From Viscum album (taxonomy: Eukaryota; Streptophyta; Magnoliopsida; Santalales; Viscaceae), in contig CAUJRU010000136.1 of assembly GCA_963277665.1 (NCBI GenBank), positions 806,001 through 870,000 of the forward strand: a stretch of 64,000 nucleotides of DNA. The letters are read 5' to 3'. The number at the start of each line of letters is the position of its first letter. Within the stretch, counting starts at the first letter, position 1. This document shows positions 12,953 through 24,441 of the stretch, in pieces. Under the pieces are notes generated by a model, which did no database searches, had not been told where the DNA came from, and saw only the letters and a list, made by a program, of their open reading frames with translations. The position numbers and the translations under genes were made by a program.

Positions 12953-15287
12953 CTGCTATCGCTTATGGAAATGAACACATAAGTTTGAAAAAATATCATA
13001 AAAAATATATCATATCAGAACCCATGAATATAAAAGGGTCTAAAAAATTAAATCATAACATAATGCATTAAAAGTATTTGAGGATCAAAATCAGCTCATT
13101 AATTCCTCACAGAATAGCCCAAGGAAAAGGATTGAATTTCCTGAACATCTCGTCATCTTAATCATAAATCATCATGAAGATGAATAAGTACGAATCAATT
13201 GGATAACATACCCAATAAATAATATATAACATAAAATGATATAATCTAATAAATAAAAAGATTTTTAAGGATTATAATGAACTTTTTATGTATAAAATTG
13301 TTCTACCTATATGAAATTCAATGTTTAAAAAATACATTATATGGAAATATCTCGAATTACATTCAATTGAAAATAACCATAGAAATATATAAATGTAAAT
13401 TTAAATAATATTCCAATCAAGAAAGTGTATAATACATTTAATATCATACATATTAAAACAAATATTCTATCATCAATTTTTTATAAATCCAATAGGTACA
13501 TGTTTTAAAAAATACAACATGATTTATTTTAATCTATTCCATAAAGAGTCAAACGTTGGTAAAAATTAATTTAATAAATCATTAGATAATTTAAAATACA
13601 TTATTAGAAACATTTTTAGAAACAAATTTATTGAATAAAGTGTTTTTTGAATAAGAATTGATAAGAATATTATTGTTAAAAACATTCTTTTGGTGTCCTT
13701 AATCCATTAACAGAGAAAAATGAGGGGAAAACATTTATATTCCTTAAATATCCTTCTGATAATAAAAAAATATTTTATTGAGATTTTTTAATTATATACT
13801 ATTTTTATACAAATATCATAAATAATTCCATTAATTGGTGTGATTTTATTATTAAACCAATACAACTTTGAAATCTTTTATTTTTAGTCCCCATGAATGA
13901 AATCACATTTGATTGATATGTATATAACATAATTATCATGATAAGGACGAAAAATTAAATTAATGGGTAGTGTATAAACATCCAAAACTAACCAATTGTT
14001 GTATAAGAATGTTTTCATAATGAAATACAATGTTATAAAAAATCCCTTACATTAAGTCTCATCATCCTTCTTAAATGTAAACATATTCTCTTATTTGGAT
14101 AAACTCATTAGTTCTATAATTAAAGAAAATTTAAGAGTTTTTCCTAATAAAACTGATAACTCGATGTTTTTTTGGTGGGATTTAAGGTAGATATTTGGGT
14201 ACATCATGGATGAAACATGTGGTTTTGGATGTGTGAATATGAGAGAATAGGGGGTCACCTATTAATAGTGGGGGAGAGGACACACATAATATTATTTAAA
14301 ATAATAAAGCTTATTTAAATTCACAACATCCCTCAAGGAACAAAAATAGTTCATTGTTAAACATTATCAGAGATATGGATTATATATGGATATAAAATGA
14401 TATCTGAAAAATTTTAATGTTAATTTTGCCATGTATCATTTTAGTTTTACCCACGATAAACTATTTTCAACATTAACCATAATATTTATTTTTTACTTAT
14501 ATCAGGATTGATCTTAACCATAAAATATGTTTTAGTTGTTATATATTATTAATAATACTGATTCAATGTATTGAATCCATTTCATTAAATTAAATTCTAG
14601 GAAGTATAATAGAATAATATATAATGTAACCCATTGATTTGGTGAAATATTAGTTTTCCAAACTGAATTTTTGTATAAGAATTTAAGGTTTTAATGTCAA
14701 AATTAAAAATGAAATTTTTTAAAAGAACAAAATTTAAAAAATAAATATATAATGGAATTAATTTTACACGTAAAACAATTTTAATATATTTTTTTTACAG
14801 TAAATGTTTTCATAAAATTAAATTTTTGCTAATAATAAAATGTAATTTGTTACTCTTCATAAAAAATTAAATTTTCAAACAATTATAAATATAATGAATG
14901 AAAAATAATAATTTCATATTTATTTAATATTGTATATTATTTTTCAAAAACAATTACACAATTTTTTATTGTATAATTTATTATTCTATTAAAAAATCAA
15001 GTAATTTTTTTTGAGAATATAATAATTTTGAAAGATAAAATAATATTAGATAAAATTATGTAGTTGTAAATCAATGTTTTTTTAGTTAAAACTAAATAGA
15101 TATTATTTAAAATGTGATTATTCTCATTCACACAGAAATTTTTAATGGCTATGTTTTAATAGTTATGTTTAAAAAATTTATCTAATAGTATATTGAGTTT
15201 CTCTAAAACATTGTGTTGCATGTAATGCATGATATCAAGGAAATTTAATATTTTTGAAAAAAAATTACAACATCACATGTTTATACA
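12953..15287 (-). mobile_element. Presumed 3' LTR of Ty3/gypsy element G, left border unknown
   Basis: Element G is read on the minus strand and its pol ends near 15361. Beyond it, a purine tract (minus strand AATGGGGGGTATAA) is followed at 15287 by TGTATAAACATGTGATG, a normal LTR start. The LTR should therefore run leftward from 15287. Its far end was not found, and the left coordinate given is only the edge of the tandem repeats. The matching 5' LTR must lie to the right of the window. Confidence 0.4.
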
Positions 15288-15300
15288 TTATACCCCCCAT
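15288..15300 (-). other. Polypurine tract of element G
   Basis: On the minus strand this reads ATGGGGGGTATAA, directly before the TG that starts the presumed 3' LTR. The tract lies about 60 bases past the integrase C-terminal tail, the usual place for the plus-strand primer in chromovirus-type Ty3/gypsy elements. A second G run lies 20-25 bases further upstream. Confidence 0.55.
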
Positions 15301-15360
15301 TAAATTACTTTAACCCCCATAATTTCATTACATTAATAAAAAAATTAGAATACATGTGCC

Positions 15361-17422
15361 TTATTAAATCCTCAGGTTTCCAAATAGATTCTTCATGATG
15401 GTGGTTTTTCAATAAAACATTGACTTGGGGAGTTTTGTGGATTCATAGACCATTTTCAATATGATATATTACCTATCCAAGTTATTACTCATTTAAATGA
15501 TCATTCTTCTATTCTATGACATCTGGGTTTGTCATATGTGATTGATCAAGTATTTACTTCCTTAAGATAGTTAATGTAAGACATTGTATTCTGTAGTGAA
15601 GTTCGGTAGAAGATCCATGAGCTATGTGACGATAATGATATGATCAAAAATTTAAATGGGGTTAATAAATATAGGGATTTTACCATTATCTAAAACTCTC
15701 ACAACCTTAATCCAGAGAGAAATTCATTGAATCACCTTGTCATCAACATCAAATTTCATATCGTTATGATTTTCAATATAACATTTCTATTAACTGTGTG
15801 TTTCCCATATGTATTGTGGAATAGATCATAACTTCTATAACATTTCTTAGTTCTCAATATAATTACATCTCTATCTATTTCCATGTACATTACAGTTCTC
15901 CCCATATTTTTTTGACAGATTCATAAGCCTCATCTTAATGTTTGACCTAAATATATTATTGTAATAATCTGTTATTATGGGAAGGTATTTATCCCAACCA
16001 CTATTTAATTACAATGGAAAGTATATCAAAAAATTATCTAGGGAATGAATTGACCTCTAAGACTAACCATAACTATGTGGATGGTAAGCTATTCCAAAAT
16101 TGAAATCTCAATTCAGATCTTATTGAACAATTTTCCCGAACATAATGGTAAACTCAAATCCAAATCAGATACAATAAAAATTTGTACTCCATTAAATCAT
16201 ACCACTTTATTATCTCATATTATGGAAATAAGGTACAAATATATATCTTATCTGATAGTGATGAAGTGTTCAAACATTTTGAGGTGATTGAATATATCCT
16301 ATAAAACATTACACATATTATATGTTTTTGGTATTACAAAAAATACTATGGTGATGTTTTCTAATTCATATTCTAATATGTGTAATGGTTTTGAAATCTC
16401 AATGTAATTTTTATTTTAGATATATCATGTGAATATACCAAGAACCAAGATAAAAAATCTATGGTAACTCCCCTCATGCTATCCAATCATAAATACACTT
16501 TCAGATACTTAAATATATGTATACCACTACTACGAATTGATACTAAAAAACAATGACACTCTTCTAATAGATCCTTATTCAATTTAAGTATGGATGAAAA
16601 AATACAAGGTTCCTGAACCATATCATTCTATCATAATCATAGATGAACTCAAAAACACTTCTCACCTTTTTCTATTGTTTCACATCATCCTTATGTTCCC
16701 CTAAAGTATTCACATTGATTGATGGGTGATACCTCATTTGAGAGGGATACAATTTCTCCCAATCATTCAAAATTTTAATTTATTTAAATTTTAAATTCTA
16801 TTATTTGAGATATTTTGTGATCCTTATCATGGATAAGAACATAATACTTTCAACTTGAACCATCTTACATTATGTCTTATTTATCAGGGTGGTAAGTTAT
16901 TGAGAAATAAAAATCATTAAGCTTCATTAACCATCTTCTCATGTGCATGATCAGCTCCTTTGGCATCAATATATATATTGATCTTTTACAATTGTAATAT
17001 ATTTCTCACTATTTTCTATAAATATAATTATTCTATACAGTTAATGAAAAAACTATTGTATCGTACTTTAAATCCTGAATAGGGTAACTTTCTCTAATGA
17101 ACCATCAATTTTTATGATTTATTAATTATAAAAATTTTGTTCTTCAAGATACGGAATAAAAATACCTTCATTAAAGAATCATTATAGATGAAAGACACTT
17201 CATATTCATATGGTAGCATTTGAATAGGTTCACTAAATAATCTTCTATTCAGTTCCTTGAAATTATACTCACATTCATCCATCTATAGAAGCATTTATAT
17301 CTTCGAAGATAACATGGTGAGTAGATAAGAAATTTGTGATAAATTCACTATAACTCATAAATAATATTAACAAGAAAAAGAAAAAAACAGATATATTTTA
17401 TAGTGAATTGTATATGACATTT
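15361..17422 (-). pseudogene. Ty3/gypsy pol remnant, downstream half: end of RT, RNase H, integrase (element G)
   Basis: Read on the minus strand from 17422 down, decayed segments appear in the canonical order of a plant chromovirus. First comes the end of reverse transcriptase. At about 17290-17120, ECEYNFKELNRRL...PIQMLPYE...YNDS corresponds to the CxxSFQELKRRLxxAPVLxLP...YSDAS junction into RNase H. At about 16950-16880, RMRRWLMKLNDFYFSITYHP corresponds to the RQRRWxExLxDYDFxLxYHPGK box. Integrase follows: YHPS...NVNTL near 16725 in the zinc-finger region, a weak RSSG box near 16540, and the AYHPQTDGQ and YNN boxes between 16090 and 15950. A C-terminal tail HHHEESIWKPEDL at about 15400-15361 corresponds to xVEEATWExEDxM. 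Many stops and frameshifts are present. The pol is cut at 17422 by array A and continues at 62462. Confidence 0.75.
17418..17422. repeat. Left target-site duplication of array A (CATTT)
   Basis: The five bases before the first LTR are CATTT. The five bases after the last LTR (62462-62466) are AATTT, a 4/5 match. Both flanks are parts of the same reverse transcriptase, which supports a single insertion. Confidence 0.6.
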
Positions 17423-18471
17423 TGTAACATCCCAGGTAAATAAATAATATAATATTTCGATATTTATTAATTTTTTTGAATTAAATATTAATTTTAATTT
17501 AATGTGGATGCTATGTTCGATGGCATACCTGATACGCAATAACATGTTTCATTTAAAACTTATGTCACACAAAACGTTCAGTTATACTGAAAAATATTAA
17601 TATAATATTATTATATCAAATAGTAGTTAATGCATTGTCGTTGTGTTGGAGATAATGAACAAAACTAACCATATTATGATTAAATATGTTTATTTAAGTG
17701 TTTTTACATTTATCGAATAAATTTTAGCGGCTAAAAATAATAAATAATCAGATTTTTAAGCATAAATACTCTAATATTCTTTAAATGGTCGGTTTATCAC
17801 CTATAGATGGAGAACCCCTTTAAAATCTAGTTTTTGTCACTTTTATGTGTTATATTTGACAAAATAAAATTCTTATTTACAATTCTGACATTAAAATTCA
17901 CATTGGATGAAATTTTGGTATTTTTCTGATAATGTTCATTTTTTTAATGAATAGTGAAAAACCAGTATTTTAATTCAAAACTACCTTTTAATATAATTTA
18001 TTTAAATAGTTAGATGGTCTTTTTAATTGGTATTAAACTGTAACAAGACAATTTTTTAACTATTTATGCCAATTTCTGTCATTGGAAGTAATTTCAATTT
18101 GAAATTGGACATAAATAAGTGTTAATATTTTGATAGATATTATTTTTTAAAGATACACTTTTTGTTTTGACAACAAGAATTAATATAAAAATAATTTCTA
18201 TCCCATATGTGTTTTGAATTTGGAATAATGGATTCCATATTTTTAATTAGGAGGTCTAAATGTTGTAAATAGGTAACTTTTATTTTTAGACATTATGAAT
18301 ATTTACATCATGAAATATTTTATTTACCATGGTTAAAGGGTAAATTTGGTAAATAAGGGTAAAAAAATATTATAACAATTATTCTAAATTACCCTAAAAT
18401 GTATCATAATCTTATTGGTTGATACATTTCAGATCATGGGAATCCTTGAGTCGATTTTGGGACCCCATGAA
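17423..18471 (+). mobile_element. A LTR1, left part (upstream of element C)
   Basis: It starts TGTAACATCCCAGG, aligns with the starts of the other three A LTRs (42737, 50187, 57615), and stops in the phrase GGGACCCCATGAA where element C enters. The uninterrupted copies continue through this point, for example at 58650-58680 and 43770-43800. It forms the upstream U3 portion of the 5' LTR. No protein is encoded. Confidence 0.85.
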
Positions 18472-21380
18472 TGTCACGAACCGAATCTGGTCACCGTCAA
18501 AACAGGCACCCGACCCGGCCCAAAACAAGGCCCGAAGGGCATTCTCGATCCCCACGGGTTGGAACAAGTGTCTGGGTATCATAAAAAGAGAATTGGGAAT
18601 GATTTACTTGAGTTTATAAACTTAAAACAACAAAAGAATCCAATAAAACGAATCTGGATTTTTCAAACCAAAAAATCTTTTACAAAAATTAAGAACTGAA
18701 TTAAAATTTTTATGAAAACTCAACAAGACTATAAAAAAGTTACAAAAACAAAAGGAAACATCTCAAGAACCCTCATGGAAATGGGCACCACCCTCAATCC
18801 ATCTCTACAAGACTACACCACCAAGTACCACCTAAAAACCCGAACCACTAGAACAAAACAAATTGTACCCAAACTGCGATAAAAAAATAACCAAGTATAA
18901 TTACACCCAAGTGTGTAAGTAGGGTGTGAGACAATGCTCAGTAGGATACCACCACTAAGATATTCCATGCGATAAACATTCAAAGATGAAAAGCATGCAA
19001 GTTTTAAAAAACATGTAATTTCAAGTTACAATTTCTAAAATATGCAACTTAAAAAATCAGTTTTCAAGTGGGCTAATTTAAAGAATAAAAAATTTAAAAA
19101 TAAATGCCAAAGATATTGATTTTTTCATCCATTTATACCATATTCCAATGGTAAGTATAAAGGATCTAATGAGCACAAGCAATAGGAAATAACCCCTAGG
19201 CACTAGCTCATTATGTGTCCCCGATACCTCGTATCTCAATAAGAATAACCATAAAAAATATATGTTCTCATGCATGAGATACTAGTAGGTAAAATACCCA
19301 TAACCTAGTTGTCCCAATTAATCATCATCATAGTTTAGGTAGAGTTGTTAGCGTCAATCTTGGTATGTGAAACTGAAGCCAAACCCCACAGATTCACTAG
19401 CATACTAGTACACGTTCACCCACTTAGATACCAGGGTTTTCCCTTTGCGCTCAAACAAGTTCAACAAGTCAATAAATATAATATTCACATGAAAAAATCA
19501 TTTCCATATCAAAAATTCACCAAACATCCCACATGTATACCACAAATGTCACAAAAGTTCACTTTTCATTCAAATTTATTTTGAAATCCAACTCACACAA
19601 AAATAGCCCAAAACACTTTCCACATTTCTTTAACACTTCCACAAATTCTTTAACAAGTTTTTATAAACCATTCGAAGACATTATAACTCATCTAACAACC
19701 CACTCAAATACCTTATAATACCTCTTTCATCATCAAAATTCATTTTTCACAACCCACTCACACAAAACATCCCACAACCATGTTTTGCAGCTCTCTTTTC
19801 ATTTTCTAAAACATTTCTGCACTTTATAAAACATTCTAAAAACTATTTTTCATCTTAAATAACCACCTTACCTATCAAAAACCCATATTAGGTGAAAAAA
19901 CCCTAGAACATTACATATACACCCTTTTACCCACTTTTTTTAAACAAAAAAAACATTCGTAATATTCATAAAACAAACTCAAGGGGTGTAAGTAAGTCTT
20001 GCACACAAAACCCATTTCAAAACCACCATTTATGACCAAAACCATACCAATTCCTATCCAAAACAGAATTGTAATCCCTAGATACATTTATAAAACCACA
20101 TTTATGTTTTATAAAATAACCTTTAATAATATCACAAAAGATACAAATGAAAACACACATTTTCATAAAATGCACTCAAGAAATATAATAATGTTTTACA
20201 GATCAAACCTATTCAGAAATCTTTTTTTAGGACCACATGAAACTAATAAATTATCATACCAGAATTTTCAGGAAAAAAATGATTTAGTAAACCAATTCCA
20301 TAAGTTATAAAATACACCCAAATAATACTCTATGAGTTACACATGAAAACACTCAATTTCAAGTTAAAAAGAAACTATAAAATTTAACACTTAATGAATT
20401 CAATCATAAACAGTTTTTGAACCACTTAGAACATATGAGGAACATAAAAAATGAGTAAATACAGCAAGATAACTCATTAATAATTTTTTACACATGGAAC
20501 TACCTACCTTTTGAGTCAAAACCCTTGAATCATGGTGTAAAACATCAACCGCACCTCCGCCGCACCATAAAGAAGTGAAAACAATCCCTAAACCATAATA
20601 TTTTACAACAAATACTTGAATTAAAACCCTAGGAATAAACCCTAACTTCTAGACACTCTGTAAATTTATGAATGATGGAGGAAACCCTACAGAGAAGGAA
20701 GGAATTGAAGAAAGAAACACTTACACAAAACAATTTTGAAGCAAACGACCCAAATTCCACATGAATCTGAATTTTAAAACAGCTAAAAATATAAGGTAGT
20801 TACGAAGATGGATGAGGATATCATGTAGGAACTGGAATGGGGGGAAATGAGTAAAAATAGGAGTTATTAAAGGAAAAATTTACCTCTTCAACTCTGGGCG
20901 ATTTGTGAAAGCTAGAGAAGTTCCACCCAATTTCACATTTCTAATGAGCTCCAAATTGGGGTAGAAGAGGATGGGGATGTTCCATAGTTAAGTGGGATCA
21001 TGTGGGAATTGGAATCACCAACAAAACCAAAAAACCAAAAATTATTTTTAATTTAGGAAATGAGCTTTTGAGCAGGCCCAATCCTTAAAATAAAAACTAA
21101 AATCCACAATGATTACAGATTTCTAAATGGTCCAAATTAATTTTTTGGTTTTTATAGGTCATGTTATGACAAGTAGGAATTGGAATGGATGAAATTTTTT
21201 GAAAAATGGAGGAGTTATAAATGAATCAAAATTTATTTTTAAATCTGGAATTGGGCTCACGGTTAGGCCGAATTCATGAAAACTCACCCATTCCTCCATA
21301 AAAGCTTGTAAAACCCCCAAAACAAAGCATGAATGCAAATTAAATGAAATTTACCTTTAGAATATGTCATATATGTGACA
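18472..21380 (-). mobile_element. Element C 3' LTR
   Basis: This is the left member of the LTR pair. Its left end carries the relatively G+C-rich block CCCGAAGGGCATTCTCGATC, matched at about 24499-24518 in the partner. The 94-codon open frame that starts near 18415 runs across the A/C border into this block and is a by-product of the local composition, not a gene. Direct alignment with the partner holds along its whole length, with small indels. Confidence 0.85.
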
Positions 21381-24300
21381 ATTCTATCCACCAAGAAAAC
21401 ATTCCATCCCCAGAAAGCCACTAAAATGCCAAAACAAAAACCAAACCCTACTGAGAAACCAAGAGGTACTCTCTTGCCCTGTTTCACCCCCAAAGGCCAA
21501 AACACCTCTAGTGATCAATTTGGGAAGGAATGATCTCATAAACCAAACATAAACCAATTTTATGAAATAGTCATGTATATTCATATTTTATCCCAAAATA
21601 AAACTCCTCAAACAGTATCCAAATAGGATTTCAGCAATTTACCCAAACGAATAACAACAACAAACAATGTTACACTTACCTTGCTTTAACCAGACCATTG
21701 GGCGTTCTCCACTCCCAACGTTTACCCAAGGAAGGTGTAGGTTGTTATATAGCTCCAAAAAAGAATACCTACTACCAATACAAGGCCAAAGACCAATCTA
21801 AGTTACTAGTATGGGGAGACAAAAATAGGCTCCCCACCATAAGAGACAACTCAAAATATCCCGAGACAGAATTAGGAGACTAATTGGGGGAGGCCTGAAC
21901 GGACTCCCGGTACAAGGGGGTAGACTCCCATTAGAAATTTACAAAATAACTCACATGATACTCATAGTGGGTATCCATGTCATAAGAGCATACCATATTA
22001 ACAACCAACATGGGTAGGCATAGAAAGAACCAAAAATTTAGAAAGTTGGGTCCGTCGCACGATTAGTCTGCATGGTTTGGGAAACCATCCACTAACTATG
22101 AGGATCATTATTCATGCATGGATTCGTAGCACATGACCAATACTAATCATGAACAAACTGTGTTCTCAACCATGAAGACATGAGAGGTTTGAACTATTCT
22201 CATATTTCATACTAAGGATAAGACTTTGTACAAGGGTTTAAATGGCCCTGGGATATCCCCTGACTACGAGCCGGCTTCTCTTTGATACCTATGGCTAGAG
22301 CTCAATGATTGAATCATCTTCGGCCTCATAGTTAGACTTTGGAAACCCCCTGAACATTAATTCTTCCTTCGGTGAAACCAAAAACTACACCGCAATCCCC
22401 GATATGTTTTCCAAGACATAACACATTACAAACACACTTTACCCAAACCTTATAATTCACTGAAACAAGGGCTTAGAAGATGCACACACATCACACCTTG
22501 TTTGTTCAGTTAAAAAACAATAGAAGTAAAGAACACTGATACTCACCTTCCTCTAAAATGGAATATTTTTAGGTTTTTCCAAGGGAGACATTCTCCCAAC
22601 AAAATAGAGACTCTCATAAGATTTCATGACTTTCACCTTTACAAACAATCGAGAACATAACATCACAAGGTGTCACCGAACATGAACATTACGACTGATA
22701 TAAACAATTCATGGAGAAGGACCTTATACAACATCCACAAACAATAGAAAATTATAGAAAGTTCCCACAATATCCAATCGTGACCATATTTCCCACACTG
22801 GTGGTTTAACATTAACTCATGCTTCAAAGAAACTGTGAAGAACCCAGAGGCCCTCTTAGACACCTTTGAGACAATCATCCACACTAACAACCCCATACCA
22901 CTTCCACCTTAAACGAATCAAGTAGCTTAATATTATAAGGACTCTTTCAACCATCCATGAACACTCTTCTGCTATAAGAGGATTAGAAAAACCATGAAAG
23001 GAAATGGTGTAGACTCAATCTATAGGGCTCGAAAAAAATATTCTATATATTGATAAACTTGAGGATTTTCCAATAGAGAAATAATGCAGGATGCACTTCA
23101 GTCGTGAAATAACTCTTAATGGGGTGTAACTTTTACAACGTTTGAACCTAAGGACCCAACCAAGATGGTCTATTGGTCAAGACACAACACAACCCAGATC
23201 CAAACACTTGAAGGGAACCACTATAAATGAATCCCGAAACATTTCTCAAAAGAGACAACCAATCGACCCTTCAACACAACTTACTAACCAAACACAATCC
23301 CAAAACATAGTTCAATTAGGAGGGGTTCTTGGACTCAAAAAATCCCACAAAATCAACATTTTCAAAAACACAAATTACACACCACCCCAAACTAGTCATC
23401 AAGACATCATGTTTTTCCTTTAAAATCATAATTTTAAAAACAAACAGTTCAGCAGTTAGTGTATCTACCAATGGAACCCCATGGGTCTCACACATGCATG
23501 TTTCTATTCCACACCGGGCTCCCACCACATATCCATCCCAAAACTCATCCAGTCATTCCATTAACCATCCATCATCCCATATAACCCCATTCATGTGTTT
23601 TCTCACAAAAATCTCATAGGTTAATATAAAAATTGTCTCCACTTTTCAAAACCAAAACAATCAACCAATACTTCTTTTTCTCAAGACCGCTAACCATGAT
23701 ATCGAACCCAAATTACCGCATTAAAATAATTCATAAAGGAACAATAATTCCAATGAAAACTCACTCTCATTTTATTCAAATCAATTTCAAAAAATCTCAT
23801 CCCATTTAAACACATTTCAATAGTTTAGAAATCTTTATTGGAAACAGTTTTTCAAAACCAACCTTGACATAGTTCATACATTCAAATGAGGTGAAAACAC
23901 ACCATTTTCCATTCCAATACAATTCTAAAAATTAATTTCTACATTTTCAAAATTTTAACCATTCTAACATTATTAGATAATTATTTCACAAAAACATTAT
24001 GCTTCTTAAAACCAAGTCTCTTTAAAACCAAAGATCCAAGATTTCAAAACTAAAGAACACAAGACAATGAAAGAGGAAACTAGTTTCAGTGGGTGACTTG
24101 GACATATGGTTGGAAGCCATATTCCAATCACGTCACCATAATAGAGAGTGTTATAGGGAAATATCCCTGGCTCCACATGGCTTTCCAAACCCTGCGAGCT
24201 CACTAAGACCGTTAACCCAACTCCCTTTTCATTTCCACTAATCATCATCAAACCAAGAAAACCAAAGGACTCAGAAAAGTCTCGAATTCTCCTATTGACA

Positions 24301-24441
24301 TGAATAACTTCATGAGGTGTGGTGATCATACACACTACTCCAAACCAGAATGCCTTGTCCTGACAATCCTAACTCTAGAATTTCCCGACTGTTACCCAAA
24401 TAATATGACCCAAAGAGAGCAAACCTCCTCTGATACCATTT
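21381..24441 (-). mobile_element. Element C internal region (non-coding or decayed)
   Basis: This 3.06 kb interior shows no pol domain. On the minus strand at 22765-22806 the frame reads NHQCGKYGHDWILW. It has the spacing of a CX2CX4HX4C zinc knuckle, but the first Cys is Asn and the last is Trp. It could be the relic of gag, lying about 1.6 kb after the primer-binding site, or a coincidence. A 109-codon minus-strand frame at 24006-24335 has no recognisable domain. The polypurine tract expected at 21381-21396 is weak (minus strand GGTGGATAGAAT). Confidence 0.6.
24427..24438 (-). other. Primer-binding site of element C (initiator-Met tRNA type)
   Basis: On the minus strand it reads TGGTATCAGAGG three bases after the LTR end. 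It is complementary to the 3' end of plant initiator-Met tRNA, the primer of first-strand synthesis in most plant LTR retrotransposons. It fixes the orientation of element C. Confidence 0.85.

Noticed and set aside
18415..18699. 94-codon open frame rich in Pro and Gly
   Set aside because: It crosses the border from A LTR1 into the 3' LTR of element C, and the partner LTR copy at 24442 onward does not keep the frame. It reflects the higher G+C at the LTR end.
24006..24335. 109-codon minus-strand open frame, the longest in the window
   Set aside because: It lies inside element C downstream of its primer-binding site, which would suit a gag start, but no zinc knuckle, matrix-like or capsid motif is visible. 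I do not annotate it as a gene.
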